Positions 19,198 through 30,023 of a stretch of 64,000 nucleotides of DNA are shown here, one piece after another. The position numbers and the translations under genes are program-made. Origin of the DNA: Zasmidium citrigriseum (taxonomy: Eukaryota > Ascomycota > Dothideomycetes > Mycosphaerellales > Mycosphaerellaceae); NCBI GenBank assembly GCA_002786025.1, contig NHNW01000059.1:1-64000 (forward strand), in the 5' to 3' direction. The notes beneath the pieces were generated by a model. The model was not told the DNA's origin, ran no database searches, and saw nothing but the letters and a program-made list of their open reading frames with translations. Numbering within the stretch: the stretch's first letter is position 1; the number at the start of each line of letters is the position of its first letter.

Positions 19198-21432
19198 TCA
19201 GTCCAAATTGAACTCACTCGCGCCGCCCATTGCTCGTGACATGGCGAACATCTTCTTGCGCGCCTCAGCTGCGTCTGTTTCGGCAGGGATGTCATCCGTA
19301 TCTCTCTCAGGCTTCTTGCTTTTCAATGCCCTATCCTTCTTGCTCTTCGCTCCAGCGTCCTTGCCCGGGCGGAGACCGGGGACTCGGATGCTCCCTGGCT
19401 TATCTCTCAAAGCGAACGCCTTTGCCAGATGCCCCAGATGAAGCTCCTGCATGTTGAATATCCCTCTCTCGGCAGCCACATGAGTCGCGTAAGCGCGAAT
19501 ATGACTCTGATAAGCCCTCCTCGCCTGCTCGAGATGCTTGGGATTATCAATAGCCCAACGCTCGACATCCAGCTGCCAATCTGTCGCACGTTCTTCCCAG
19601 CTTTTCTGAGCATCATCTGAGCCACCGAATCCCTTCTTCAGTAACTCATCGGCGTCGTGTCTGGTGAGATTGCGCGGCTTGCCTTCTTTCAGCACCTCCA
19701 CGTAGCCCTCTTCACATCCGGGCTGTAGAAAAATCATGGCTCGTCCATCTCGGCCTGCTCGAGCCGTTCTGCCGATTCGATGGAGGTGATCCTCTTTGCT
19801 GAATGGCGGGTCGTACTCGATGACCAGATCGACGTTGGGGAGATCCAGACCTCGAGATGCCACGTCTGTACATACGAGTACCGCCGGCTCCTCGCATTTT
19901 GTATACGCTTTGAGAGTGCTGGTTCGAGTCGCTTGTTGTAGAGAGCCGTGAAGACGAAAGACCTGCGTGGTGTTGTCCTTGCCTGAGAAGCTTGCAACGC
20001 CTTGTGTGCGAGCTTCAGTGATTGTGTTGCCTTGGGGTATGCTGCCCGGTTTCTTAGATGATCTCGCAGCTTTCCCACCGGGAACGTCTTTGACTGGGCT
20101 GTCGTCGACCTTTTCGGGACCTTTTCTCCCGCGACTCCTGGTGAGAAGCTCAAAATGAAAGTCCACGCTATCGGCACAGCTCATGAATACTATGCATTTC
20201 ATGACGCTGCCTTTTCGCTTGAACGTCTGTCTCAACGCTGCCGCAAGTGTGACAAGGCGCTGTTTGGCTGGGACAATAGCGTAGCTCTGTTTCAGCTGTG
20301 CTGGTGCAGAAAAGTTATTCTCCTCAACAGCACCCTCTCCCGTCTGTTCTGAAGCATCCGCGGAGATTGAAGCAGGGTTCTTCAATGAGATCCTCTGTAG
20401 TTCCTCCACGTTCGCCTTGATGGTTGCAGAACAGAGTACCGTAGTCCGTCGCTCTGGAAGCCCTGGTGTCGGGGTCTCTTGCTTCTTTCGCGATCTGAGG
20501 TTCAGTAGGCCAATGATCTTCTGAATGTCTTGGTCAAATCCCAGCTCCATCAGGCGGTCTCCCTCGTCCAGTACAAGCCACCTCACTAGGCTCACGTCCA
20601 AGTTCTCAGTGTGCTCGAGATGGTCAGCCAGTCGACCTGGTGTGGCCACAAGGATGTTGAGGCCTTTCCGTAGACGAGCTTTCTCTGATTTCTTTTTCTC
20701 TCCTCCGATCACGATCCCCGTGACAACCCAATGGTAGCATGCCAACAAACTCTCGAGCACGGTGCTGATCTGCTTGGAGAGCTCGCGAGTGGGAGCCAAG
20801 ATGATTGCGAACAAACCGCTGTGGCGATCGAACTTCACCCCGGCATCCCTCATGCGCCGCGAGATGGAAGCTATCCTCTCGACTATGGGAAGAAGATACG
20901 CGAGCGTCTTTCCAGAGCCGGTTTGCGCTTGTATAAAGGCGTCGGTGTCATTTTCACACAACTGCTTCACCGCCTTGCGCTGGATCGCGGTTGGTGCCTT
21001 GATGTGAAGTTTGTTCAACAAATGCGCTGCAAGGGCGGGAGAGAGGCCGAGTGAAGTGAACTTGGCTGTCTCATCGTCCGCAAGAGGCGCATTCGATGGG
21101 TGAACGTCCACTTCCTCAGGTGCGGTCTCCTTGGGGGCCTTGGAAGTGGGGTTGTATGTGAACAAGGACGACACAAAATCGCCACTCTGGGGCTTGTGCT
21201 CCTTTTCACCCGTGCGTGCGCGCTTGGGAGGCCGTCCGTCCTGGTGAGAATAGGGCTCCCTTTCCGCTGGCGGGGGTGGCTTCTTCTCCTGGGCCTTCTT
21301 GCGGGCGTATTCGGCGGCCTTCTTCGCGGTGAGGCGGTCCTTCCAGCGGCCGCCGGTGAATTTAGGCACAGGAGGGATAAAGTCGCTCGCCGACGGGATC
21401 TCGAAATTGACGAGCAAGCCGTCGTCGGCCAT
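19198..21432 (-). CDS. DBP7: ATP-dependent DEAD-box RNA helicase DBP7
   Basis: A single exon of 744 aa starting MADDGLLVNF, the usual Dbp7 start. The open frame extends 5' without ATG support. Motifs: Q-motif region FTSLGLSPALAAHLL, Walker A AQTGSGKT at 169-176, APTRELSKQI, DEGD in LVLDEGDRLMELGF (the family variant of DEAD), SAT, then helicase-C VLVCTDVASRGLD and HRIGRTARAGRDG, and a lysine-rich nucleolar tail. Dbp7 acts in 60S ribosomal subunit assembly in the nucleolus. The length fits fungal orthologues. Confidence 0.93.
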   Translation of the reverse strand: MADDGLLVNFEIPSASDFIPPVPKFTGGRWKDRLTAKKAAEYARKKAQEKKPPPPAEREPYSHQDGRPPKRARTGEKEHKPQSGDFVSSLFTYNPTSKAPKETAPEEVDVHPSNAPLADDETAKFTSLGLSPALAAHLLNKLHIKAPTAIQRKAVKQLCENDTDAFIQAQTGSGKTLAYLLPIVERIASISRRMRDAGVKFDRHSGLFAIILAPTRELSKQISTVLESLLACYHWVVTGIVIGGEKKKSEKARLRKGLNILVATPGRLADHLEHTENLDVSLVRWLVLDEGDRLMELGFDQDIQKIIGLLNLRSRKKQETPTPGLPERRTTVLCSATIKANVEELQRISLKNPASISADASEQTGEGAVEENNFSAPAQLKQSYAIVPAKQRLVTLAAALRQTFKRKGSVMKCIVFMSCADSVDFHFELLTRSRGRKGPEKVDDSPVKDVPGGKAARSSKKPGSIPQGNTITEARTQGVASFSGKDNTTQVFRLHGSLQQATRTSTLKAYTKCEEPAVLVCTDVASRGLDLPNVDLVIEYDPPFSKEDHLHRIGRTARAGRDGRAMIFLQPGCEEGYVEVLKEGKPRNLTRHDADELLKKGFGGSDDAQKSWEERATDWQLDVERWAIDNPKHLEQARRAYQSHIRAYATHVAAERGIFNMQELHLGHLAKAFALRDKPGSIRVPGLRPGKDAGAKSKKDRALKSKKPERDTDDIPAETDAAEARKKMFAMSRAMGGASEFNLD

Positions 21433-21745
21433 GGCGGCGATTGGTGGCGTGGATTGAGAGAGAGTCGGCGGGGATCGAGAATTTCGAGATGTCGAAGTCG
21501 AGATGATGCTAGCGCGAACCTTGTTCTCCGGCACGGCCCGGCCAGTCGGCGCCAGTGAGGCGAGGTGAGGTGAGCTCCACTCCCTCCGAGCAGGCAAAGC
21601 AGGTCCACTGTTTGCTGTGATCAAGTCTCCAGCGTAGAGCCTCACACACCTGCCCCGACCACGTCGTCGCCGTGGCCCGTCTCGGCTCAGTTGAGGAGGC
21701 GCCATGAAGCCATCGAAATCCCCGCCGCATCCCCAATAGCGAAAC
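21433..21745. promoter_or_regulatory. Divergent promoter DBP7/pantothenate synthetase
   Basis: 313 bp between two divergent ATGs (21432 minus, 21746 plus). It must carry both core promoters. No motif I can assign. Confidence 0.5.
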
Positions 21746-22849
21746 ATGGCCAGCCTGTTCTCCGGTAGCAGAGCCATTCGCCGAGCTCGCGAGATAGTGC
21801 TCTCACATGCTCGACCACTATCGCTCAGTCGATACACTCTGAGTCGCGCCTTCCACGTCTTCCGAGATGTCGACCCGCTGCGAGCTCATCGCCGCGAGCT
21901 TCTACTCAACGGGCAGTCGGTCGGGCTCGTGCCCACCATGGGAGCCTTGCATCACGGCCATATCTCACTCGTGAGAGCCGCCGCAGCGGAGAACAGCAAG
22001 GTGTTTGTCTCCATTTACGTCAATCCCACTCAATTCGGAGTCAACGAGGACTTGGACAGCTATCCGAAGACGTGGGACAGTGATCTACGGCAATTGAACG
22101 AGCTGGACAGCGAGCTGGAAAGGGAGGGCAAGGGTCGTGTCGAGGCTATATTCGCTCCTACGACTAAGACAATGTACCCCACGCTCCCTCCTGACTCAAC
22201 ACTGCCTGGCGTCGGCTCATTCGTGACCATCACTCCGCTTGCAAACGTCTTGGAGGGCAAGAGCAGGCCCGTCTTCTTCCGAGGAGTGGCTACGGTGTGT
22301 ATGAAACTGTTCAACATCGCCCAGGCAGATCGTGTCTACTTTGGTCAGAAGGATGTCCAGCAGACGGTCATCATCAAACGCATGGTTCAGGACTTCCACA
22401 TCAACACCGACGTCCGCATCATCCCGACTGAACGAGAGCCGGACGGTCTAGCGATGAGCAGCAGAAATGCATACCTCGGTGAACGGCGACACAGAGTTGG
22501 ACTGGTCTTGTCAAAGGCTTTGAGGGCCGCAGAAAATGCATACAATATGGGCAGGACGAACAGAGATGAGATACTGGCTTTTGCGTGGGATGTTACGAAT
22601 CGCATGGGCATGGAGCAGGAGGTGCTGGAGAAGAATGAGCGGGCGTTGTTCGAGGTGGACTATATCTCGCTGGCGGATCCAGATGACTTGCAAGAGGTGG
22701 AGACCGTGGACAAGTCCAAAGGTGCGATTTTAAGCGGCGCTATTAAGATGCTGCCATTGGAAGAGGTGAAAGAAGGAGAGAAGCTGGGTCTTGGCGAGGA
22801 CAAGGTGGCTGTCAGGTTGATTGACAACATACCATTGAAGCCGACTTGA
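21746..22849 (+). CDS. PAN6: Pantothenate synthetase (pantoate-beta-alanine ligase)
   Basis: A single exon of 367 aa. It condenses pantoate and beta-alanine with ATP to pantothenate, the CoA precursor. The HIGH-type nucleotidyl-transfer motif PTMGALHHGH is at residues 63-72, followed by FVSIYVNPTQFG, RGVATVCMKLFN, YFGQKDVQQ and the KMSKS-like REPDGLAMSSRN. The first 40 residues are arginine- and serine-rich without acidic residues up to E17, so a mitochondrial presequence is possible. The C-terminal part is longer than in bacteria but usual for fungi. Confidence 0.95.
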   Translation: MASLFSGSRAIRRAREIVLSHARPLSLSRYTLSRAFHVFRDVDPLRAHRRELLLNGQSVGLVPTMGALHHGHISLVRAAAAENSKVFVSIYVNPTQFGVNEDLDSYPKTWDSDLRQLNELDSELEREGKGRVEAIFAPTTKTMYPTLPPDSTLPGVGSFVTITPLANVLEGKSRPVFFRGVATVCMKLFNIAQADRVYFGQKDVQQTVIIKRMVQDFHINTDVRIIPTEREPDGLAMSSRNAYLGERRHRVGLVLSKALRAAENAYNMGRTNRDEILAFAWDVTNRMGMEQEVLEKNERALFEVDYISLADPDDLQEVETVDKSKGAILSGAIKMLPLEEVKEGEKLGLGEDKVAVRLIDNIPLKPT

Positions 22850-23241
22850 GTGTTTGTCCGGACCGACCGAGCATCCGCAGACTGGTCCGGAATAACGGGA
22901 TTTCGGGAACAGACCCAAGCCGAACAGCAGAAGCAAAATCAGTCACAGCAACACGCACATTGTGCCCCTGCTCGATGGCCACGGAATGGCATACGGTGTT
23001 CCGAACTCATATCTATTGAGTTCGAGGCTAGGAGACAGATTTGGGCCTAGTTATGAGACAATACGTAACAGGCAATTCAGCGCCATGTGACAATGCAAAG
23101 ACTTCCCGGGCCACTGACCTACCAAGAACGATTCTTCGACTAATAAGTGAGTTGGTAAGGCTTTATCTATCAATCCTTCACTTCATCTCATCACTTCACA
23201 ACAAGATAGAATCATCCTGCCCGAAGACGAACGTCGCCACC
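22850..23241. other. Intergenic region
   Basis: 392 bp between pantothenate synthetase and the DUF3237-like gene. No coding signal; likely 3' UTR plus promoter. Confidence 0.4.
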
Positions 23242-23781
23242 ATGCCCCCAACCCTCGAGCATCTCTTCACCATGCGCTTGTACCGCAATGCACCCGACAC
23301 CCTCCCCTTAGGCGCAACCCGCGGCACCAACATGCACATCATAACCCCCTACGCCAACGGCTTTCTTCGCAGCAACAATCCGGACAGTCCCATCAACGCA
23401 ACCCTCACAGCCGGCAGCTCCAACAACATCCACCTTGCCCCACTCGCAAACCCCGTCCCGACAACCTACCTCGACGCCCGAGTTCACTTCCGCGACAACG
23501 ACCTCAACGCTTTTTATAGCGTGAACTTCCAGGGTGTGGCGAGGATGGACGAGTTGGTGCAGAAGATTTTGGATGGGAGTCCTGAGGCGAGATCGACGGA
23601 CTGTAGAGAGCATTATGAGTTTTGTTGGCCGGTCTTTGAGGTTAGTAGGGAGGAGGATCGGTGGATGGAAAGTTCGGCTTGGGTGGGGTGGGGGAGGTAT
23701 GTTGTTGAAGGTGCTGAGGGTGACAAGGCTGGGAGGGAGTTGGCGGTTGAGTTTGAGGTTTATAGATTGGGGAGTGGGTAA
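23242..23781 (+). CDS. DUF3237-like protein
   Basis: A single exon of 179 aa. The ATG at 23242 sits in a strong context (GCCACCATG). The protein starts LEHLFTMRLYRNAP and shows alternating beta-strand segments (TNMHIITPYANGFL, INATLTAGSSNNIHL, TTYLDARVHFRDND), the layout of DUF3237 beta-barrel proteins found widely in fungi and bacteria. No catalytic residues are established for the family. There is no signal peptide. Assignment rests on overall pattern only. Confidence 0.6.
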   Translation: MPPTLEHLFTMRLYRNAPDTLPLGATRGTNMHIITPYANGFLRSNNPDSPINATLTAGSSNNIHLAPLANPVPTTYLDARVHFRDNDLNAFYSVNFQGVARMDELVQKILDGSPEARSTDCREHYEFCWPVFEVSREEDRWMESSAWVGWGRYVVEGAEGDKAGRELAVEFEVYRLGSG

Positions 23782-23984
23782 GCAAGGCAGCGGAGCTGGA
23801 GATTAGTTTGAGAGGAGATGATGGCTTGGAAAGGGAAAGTAGGAAAATTGAGTTTGATCTGAAGAATCAGTGCTGTTTGCAATCTATCCAAAATGACTAT
23901 CACCGCCCAAGCTGCTCGTCTGCCAATCTTGCAGCATTTACTTCGCCTATCGTACAAAACTCACCGGATCCCCCATGCACCCCC

Positions 23985-24281
23985 CTAAGTCGACTTCTTG
24001 CCCTTCTTCGTCTTTCGCGGCTCACGCTTCTTCAACACCAGCGTCCGCTCATTGACATGCGGGATCTCATAGACGACCGCGGTCTTGGGCTTGGGAGAGG
24101 GAGAAGAAGACTTCTTCTTCTCATAGCTGACGGTGGAGAAGCCGGAGAGGTCGGCTTTGGAGACTGTCGAGGCGGTGCCGGGGTTGTAGCTGGAAGAGGT
24201 GTTTTGCATGGGGGTGCTGGGGTTGGTCGAGGTGGTGGTTTGGGCGCTGGAGAGGAGGGCGAACATGTTGGTGGAAGACAT
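23985..24281 (-). CDS. Small low-complexity basic protein, unrecognised
   Basis: 98 aa starting MSSTNMFALLSSAQ. It is Ser/Thr/Pro-rich through residue 50, followed by VVYEIPHVNERTLVLKKREP and a very basic C-terminus (KTKKGKKST). The lysine tail suggests nucleolar or nucleic-acid contact. It has no known domain. It overlaps longer open frames on the plus strand that look like compositional shadows. It may be a real small conserved gene. I am not confident. Confidence 0.4.
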   Translation of the reverse strand: MSSTNMFALLSSAQTTTSTNPSTPMQNTSSSYNPGTASTVSKADLSGFSTVSYEKKKSSSPSPKPKTAVVYEIPHVNERTLVLKKREPRKTKKGKKST

Positions 24282-24905
24282 GGTTGTGGTGTGGTCGGGG
24301 TCTCTGTGCCTGACAGAGAGGGTGGCGCTGGGTTTGAGTGTGGTTGCGGATGCTTGGGTTCTGAGAACTTGGTTGAGGAGAGAATTTGATTTTGGCGAGC
24401 AAGGCCGCCGCATATATGTGTTCTCGAGAATTGGCAAGACAGAGCCATTGTCTTTGTTCACAACGTGCGTCGCAGCGTCGAAGCCACAATGCTATTGTGT
24501 TTGCGACAAAGCCTTGAGAAGCCGTCGTTCTACGACTTCTCCTACCGACCAAATTGCCGAATGAATTCGTTGGGTCCTTTGGTACAATGCCATACTGTCA
24601 GTCCCAGGTTCACTGCATCCATTGCCGTGCAAGCCAAGCGATCGGCCGATCGATCTTACATGGCTCGCGACAAAGCTCTCCGATGCCCCATCGAACTGGT
24701 TTGTTCTTGACAGAAAGACCTTTTCTCGCTGGGGCGGAGAAACACAATGGCCTGGTGCACGGCATTCGGGTTTGCCACAGGCCTGCTCGTTCTAATCGTC
24801 ATTTCGCCATGCGCATGATGCTATACAACCCTAGTACGCTTCCTCGGTCTCCAATATGGTATTTTGGCTTTTCGCATTCAGCGTTGTGGTGTAGTCTCTT
24901 TTCAT
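24282..24905. other. Intergenic region
   Basis: 624 bp. Only short frames without splice support; nothing I can name. Confidence 0.4.
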
Positions 24906-25229
24906 TCATATGAGACGAAACATGTTGTTCTTGACGCTGCGTTTCATGGCCACAGGCTTGCCGTCCTCGTATTCAATGCCTGCTTCGCCACCTTCTCCGG
25001 AAATGCCAGCCAGCTTCCGCATCATCTCAGCATCTGCTTCTGCGACAGTCTTTTTTGTAGCCTTGTTGTTGGCCTGAGCTTCCTTGGCATTGTCCTGGAG
25101 CGATTTGTCGTCCTCGGATGGAGTCTCAGGCGCGGTGGCGTTGGATTTCGAAGTTGCCAGTTGTCGTACGTTCAATATTGATCCAGCCCGTGATGATTGG
25201 AAAGCTTTTCTTCCAGCTGATCGAAGCAT
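24906..25229 (-). CDS. Small conserved fungal protein with mitochondrial presequence
   Basis: A single exon of 107 aa. The N-terminus MLRSAGRKAFQSSRAGSI is arginine-rich and free of acidic residues, as in matrix-targeting signals. The middle is hydrophilic. The C-terminal block (EMMRKLAGISGEGGEAGIEY, then MKRSVKNNMFRLI) is the conserved part of a family I recall from many filamentous fungi, function unknown. It is not the ATPase inhibitor IF1, which lacks this block. It is divergent from CEF1, with 198 bp between the two ATGs. Confidence 0.7.
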   Translation of the reverse strand: MLRSAGRKAFQSSRAGSILNVRQLATSKSNATAPETPSEDDKSLQDNAKEAQANNKATKKTVAEADAEMMRKLAGISGEGGEAGIEYEDGKPVAMKRSVKNNMFRLI

Positions 25230-25427
25230 TTCGAGTGTGAAGGTCGACCCTCTAGTGCTGGGAGCAAGAAGTTAAGAGAGGAAGTTCAATCGAACGTCCA
25301 AGTGAGGTCATTAGAGTTGACGCTAGCGAGCTGACTAAGCATGCACATGACTCGCGAGCTTCCACTTTCTTCAAACCGACTGCAGACAGTCGCAGCAACA
25401 CCAACACCCACCGTCACCACCGCAAAC

Positions 25428-27758
25428 ATGCCCGTCGTCAAGGGCGGCGTCTGGACCAACATCGAGGACGAGATCCTCAAGGCCGCCGTCTCCAAATATG
25501 GCCTCAACCAATGGGCGCGCGTCTCGTCGCTGCTCGCTCGCAAAACGCCCAAGCAGTGCAAGGCGCGATGGTCAGAATGGCTGGACCCGGGCATCCGCAA
25601 GATCGAGTGGAGCAGGGAGGAGGACGAGAAGCTGCTGCACTTGGCCAAGTTGATGCCCACACAATGGCGGACCATTGCGCCGATTGTGGGAAGAACGGCC
25701 ACGCAGTGTCTAGAGCGCTACCAAAAGCTGCTGGACGAGGCAGAGGCGAGAGAAAACTCGGAATTCGGGCTGGCTGGACCAGAGGGCGGCGAGACACAGG
25801 CGCCATCAGCCGACGATGTGCGACGGCTGCGACCTGGAGAGCTGGATCCCGATCCAGAGAGCAAACCTGCCAGGCCGGATACCATTGACATGGACGAGGA
25901 TGAGAAGGAGATGCTGTCCGAGGCTAGAGCGCGTCTTGCGAATACTCAGGGAAAGAAGGCGAAGCGAAAGGCAAGAGAGCGACAGTTGGAGGAGAGCAGA
26001 CGGTTGGCTGTGTTGCAAAAGCGGAGAGAGTTGAAGAGCGCGGGAATCAACGTAAAGGTCACGACCAGGAAGAAGGGCCAGATGGACTACAATGCGGACA
26101 TTCCATTTGAGAAGGCACCCGCGCCGGGGTTCTTTGATACCCAGGATGAGCAGGCCCAGAATGAGCACGAGCGTGAGATGTTCGATCCGCGAAAGCAGCA
26201 ACTGGCAAATAAGCGCAAGGGAGATGCTGCAGAGCAAGAAGGTCAAGAGACTAAGCGCAGGAAAAACGACAAGGACAGTGGCTCGTCCGCGTTCGCAGCT
26301 GCTGCCAAGGCAGGTCAGATGCAACGCATTCGGGAAGCAGAGCAGAGCAGCAAGCGGAGGGGCCTCGTCTTGCCCGCTCCTCAGGTCAGCGAAGGTGAGC
26401 TTGAGGATATCGTCAAGATGGGCATGTCAGGCGAACGCGCACATCTGCAAGCCGAGGGCAGCGACAGTGACACCACTCGAGGACTGCTCAGCAAATACGA
26501 CAGCACCGTTGGTGCAACTCCCATTCGAACTCCTCGAGCACCGCAGGAAGAAGATCGAATCGCGAACGAGCTGCGTAATGCTAGAGCAAGGACTGAGACT
26601 CAATCTGTGCTGTTTGGTGGTGAGAACACGCCGCTGGCGGAAGGTGGCTCTACAACAGGCTACGGGGGCGTTGCGCCTTCAAAACAAGCCATGTCGACAC
26701 CAAACCCAATGGCTACGCCGTTCCGACAACAGAATGGTGTGACCAACGGCGTGGGAGCCACACCCATGCGAACACCGCGAGACAACTTTCACCTCAACCA
26801 CGAAGACAGCTCAATGCAGCTTGTAGGCCAGACTCCAAGAGATGTCCGCCTTCGCGAGCAAGCCGCACGTAGTAGTCTACGAGGCAAGCTGGCAAGTCTT
26901 CCCAAGCCTCAACAGACAGAGTGGGAACTTGAAGCAATGCCAGAGGAACGACCGGAACTGGCTGCGACACAGCAGCTGACCGAGGAAGATGCGGCAGAAC
27001 GCGACAGGCGGAACGCTGAGCTTGCCAAAGCCGCTGCACTAGCAGACTTCAGAAGGCAGACAAAGGTTGTACAGAAGGGGCTGCCCCGACCCACCGCCAT
27101 CGACATAGGAGCCATGCTGAAGAACGCCAAAGATGCACAAACGCCACTTGAAAGACAGATCGCTGAGGAAGCCGCCTTGCTCATGGCGAACGACGCCCAA
27201 AGGTTTGGTGGCGCTAAGGTGAAGGGACAAGCCAAGCTACCACAACCTTTCGAGGACGAAGCTTTGCAAAGAGCACAAATGGAAGTCATCCTGGAGATGG
27301 GCCAGGACGCCGATCGAGCTCAATTTGGACGGGCATTTGAAATCGAATGGGAGCGCGCACATGCTGACAACATGTTACCTGGGCTCGCTGGCTATGGCGA
27401 GGACGAACTGGACGAAGAGCAGCTGCTTACTGAAGCATTTGATAACATCCAGGAGTCCATCACCAAGATCTCAGACAAGGGCAACTCGCTGGAGAAGAAA
27501 CTCGCCAAGCATCATGGCGGTTACATGAATCGGCAGAGGCAGCTGCGAACGAAAATAGTCGAGGCGAACGAGGCTTTGGCCAAGGTCAAGCTCGACGTCG
27601 AAGTGAGTCGCCAGGCACAGTTTGCCGAAGAGGCCGGCATTCAAGGTAGGCTCGAGAAGCTGCGGGATGATGTTGCATTGGTTAGCCGGAGGGAGAGGGA
27701 GGCTCAGGATGTTTATCGCGCCAGGAAGGAGGAATTGGAGAGCATGAACGCGGCGTGA
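25428..27758 (+). CDS. CEF1: Pre-mRNA-splicing factor CEF1/CDC5
   Basis: A single exon of 776 aa. Two Myb repeats are at about residues 4-53 ([20 protein letters not shown]) and 57-104 ([19 protein letters not shown]), followed by a charged linker ([24 protein letters not shown] region), TP-rich repeats (ATPMRTPRD) and a C-terminal coiled coil. Cef1/Cdc5 is a core subunit of the Prp19 (NineTeen) complex needed for spliceosome activation. The ATG at 25428 starts [10 protein letters not shown], the conserved start. The upstream in-frame ATG at 25341 is not used in the family. Confidence 0.94.
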   Translation: MPVVKGGVWTNIEDEILKAAVSKYGLNQWARVSSLLARKTPKQCKARWSEWLDPGIRKIEWSREEDEKLLHLAKLMPTQWRTIAPIVGRTATQCLERYQKLLDEAEARENSEFGLAGPEGGETQAPSADDVRRLRPGELDPDPESKPARPDTIDMDEDEKEMLSEARARLANTQGKKAKRKARERQLEESRRLAVLQKRRELKSAGINVKVTTRKKGQMDYNADIPFEKAPAPGFFDTQDEQAQNEHEREMFDPRKQQLANKRKGDAAEQEGQETKRRKNDKDSGSSAFAAAAKAGQMQRIREAEQSSKRRGLVLPAPQVSEGELEDIVKMGMSGERAHLQAEGSDSDTTRGLLSKYDSTVGATPIRTPRAPQEEDRIANELRNARARTETQSVLFGGENTPLAEGGSTTGYGGVAPSKQAMSTPNPMATPFRQQNGVTNGVGATPMRTPRDNFHLNHEDSSMQLVGQTPRDVRLREQAARSSLRGKLASLPKPQQTEWELEAMPEERPELAATQQLTEEDAAERDRRNAELAKAAALADFRRQTKVVQKGLPRPTAIDIGAMLKNAKDAQTPLERQIAEEAALLMANDAQRFGGAKVKGQAKLPQPFEDEALQRAQMEVILEMGQDADRAQFGRAFEIEWERAHADNMLPGLAGYGEDELDEEQLLTEAFDNIQESITKISDKGNSLEKKLAKHHGGYMNRQRQLRTKIVEANEALAKVKLDVEVSRQAQFAEEAGIQGRLEKLRDDVALVSRREREAQDVYRARKEELESMNAA

Positions 27759-28793
27759 TGATGGGGGCTGCTGACGTACAGGTAAATATTCATCGGCAGA
27801 AATGCCAAGCACCTTCGAAGCATTCCCCCGATCGCATCATTATTCCGTTTCAAGCATAGCATCCATTTGAAACCACAGTACGGCTGACTTGGACAGAGAC
27901 TTGTCTCTGAGACACGCTTCTATTCTACTCATCGACTTCGCCCAAGGCTGAACACTCCGCGTTCCACCCACGCCAACCTATTCCTGTCGTCATAAGGAAG
28001 GGTTACACAACACAAGGCACCGCGCCGACCCAGTGCACCGGGTCATGAAGACGTGGGGAGCGCATAGGGTTCCTACCATCGTCCACGCAATCAGCAGCCA
28101 AGCAACCCAGCAGGACAGCCTTCCGGTATGTCGTGCCCTGCTGAGCGGTGTGCAAGCTCCCCAAAGCGGCCCACAAGGCGCTGTCTCATCTTTGTGCACG
28201 AACTTGGGTGGTGCATAGCTGAAAGCCACTGATTGCATCTCTGGGACCGCTTCGAGAAATGTTTGGTTCGAAGGCTCAGCTATGTGGAACCTGGTGTTGG
28301 TGCTGCATGCGCTCGATCGCTGCGGTTTGCAGCAATGCGCCTATGCCTACCTGTTGACCATCGTTGATCTCCCGCGCGCACGCGCTCGGACTTGCCGGGA
28401 CAGGACGTCTTTCCGTACAGATTGCAACATCGTGTCGATCGTCGCAAACCGTTGCTCTTGCTGCGTGGCATCACATTGTGCACCCTTCGGCGGTTGCGAC
28501 CGGTCAGACGCGACCTCTTGGCCTTCCTGGTGAGGGCTCTTGATCTGTGCAGTTTCGTATACGTGTACGGTGTGTCCTTCACCGGTAATGCCATGGCGAA
28601 GCGAGAACTGGAGGGATGTGTGTTCCTTTGCTCAGCCTGGGGAGGATGGAAGGTCGAGCAATTGGGAGAACGTGTACCTTTATAAAGTACCCGCGGAAGA
28701 CATGGGGATGGGGATCACGATCTGGTTTCTTTGCTGACTCTACGATTACGATCTTGGCGAGTTTATCGACATCCTTAAGTTTCGAGATTCGAC
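27759..28793. other. Intergenic region upstream of a Zn2Cys6 regulator
   Basis: 1035 bp without a supported gene. A TATAAA-containing stretch (TTTATAAAG at about 28679-28687) lies about 110 bp before the next start codon and could be its TATA box. Confidence 0.4.
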
Positions 28794-29918
28794 ATGGACG
28801 TCGACTGCGATGGAAGCCCGCTATCTTCTGACCTCTCGAGCCGGGATCGAGAACCACCGAGGACGAAGGGTACTTGCGATCGATGTGCTCTGTCGAAAGT
28901 CAAGTGTGACCGTTCGAAGCCTCACTGTGTTCGTTGCCAATTGATTGGAGAGGACTTGGGAATTGCTCCGCCTTGCCATTATACCGTCTCTCTACGGTCG
29001 ATGAAGAGACGCAAGGGACGCAGTGCCTCGAAGAGAAACTCGGGCGGCCGACCGAGAAGTAGCACGGAGTCAAAGCAGTCAACAGCAACACCACCTACGC
29101 CAGAGTCACGCCCTTTCACTTCCTCGCCCATGTTGGACCGGGACGGGTCTCTTGACCTAGGAAGTGAGGCTGGTTCAGCGTATGGGACGCCACCAATGCA
29201 GCCCGACTTGCCTCTGCCGACGCATATCCGACATACTAAGAGCGAGCCCGGTCGTTCTTTCGGCATGATGAACTTATCCACATCAGCGCCTAACGCATCT
29301 CCTTTGGCGTTTCCCAGGTTTCTCAGAACGCCGCCGCAATGCCCGCCTTCAACACCAAACACCAGTGCCATCAGCAGGAGCAACAGCAACGAGAGTCAAA
29401 ACATCAATCGCGCCGGATGTACAGCTCTGATCCACTCTTGCGTCAACGATATGATCCAAGCAACGAGCCGCAACGACTGCCTCGCCCCTCAACAGCCAGC
29501 TCCCATCTCCCTCTATCAAGTCCTGAGCCTCAACCAAAATGTCATCGACGCCTTCAACAAAGTCCTCGACTGTCCTTGCTTCAACTCGCCCGACTCAGCA
29601 TTTGCCATTGCATATCTTCTCAACACTGCATTTCTGTTCTTCAGGAGCGCCGTGGAAAGTCTCCTGCCGAAATTCGATAGGCCAGTCGGACCAACTCCAC
29701 TTCCAAATTCTGTCCCACCGTCCAGGAGCACTCCGATGTTGCCGAGGCTGAGGAGTGAGCTGGAGAAAATATCCAAGCTGGCGGATGAGTTCAATGCGAG
29801 GTACAGTCGGAACGTGAAGGGAGATGTCGTGCAGTATCAGCTATTTAATTACAGTTTGAATATGGAGTTGAAAAAGTCGTTGGATGCTCTGGATGAGCGG
29901 GCAGGAGGAAGTATCTGA
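28794..29918 (+). CDS. Zn(II)2Cys6 transcription factor, AflR-like layout
   Basis: A single exon of 374 aa. The binuclear cluster uses C28, C31, C38, C45, C48 and C61. The final spacing (12) is longer than the usual 6-9. A basic linker (MKRRKGRSASKRNSGGRPR) follows, then a Ser/Pro-rich region and a C-terminal part (CTALIHSCVNDMIQA, CPCFNSPDSAFAIAYLL) that resembles the AflR-type regulatory region. AflR-type proteins activate secondary-metabolite genes, but no polyketide or other backbone enzyme is in this window, so no pathway can be assigned. Nuclear. Confidence 0.78.
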   Translation: MDVDCDGSPLSSDLSSRDREPPRTKGTCDRCALSKVKCDRSKPHCVRCQLIGEDLGIAPPCHYTVSLRSMKRRKGRSASKRNSGGRPRSSTESKQSTATPPTPESRPFTSSPMLDRDGSLDLGSEAGSAYGTPPMQPDLPLPTHIRHTKSEPGRSFGMMNLSTSAPNASPLAFPRFLRTPPQCPPSTPNTSAISRSNSNESQNINRAGCTALIHSCVNDMIQATSRNDCLAPQQPAPISLYQVLSLNQNVIDAFNKVLDCPCFNSPDSAFAIAYLLNTAFLFFRSAVESLLPKFDRPVGPTPLPNSVPPSRSTPMLPRLRSELEKISKLADEFNARYSRNVKGDVVQYQLFNYSLNMELKKSLDALDERAGGSI

Positions 29919-30023
29919 CCATGGTCTGAGACTCTGGTGATTACAATGGAGGTGGGTTCTATTCGACCTATACATAGATATTCCGATCTACAAGGCTCGT
30001 CACAGAGTCGCTTGCCACCCTCA

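Noticed and set aside
23808..24389. 193-codon plus-strand frame
   Set aside because: Gly/Leu-rich low-complexity mirror of the Ser/Thr-rich minus-strand frame at 23985-24281. No family feature.
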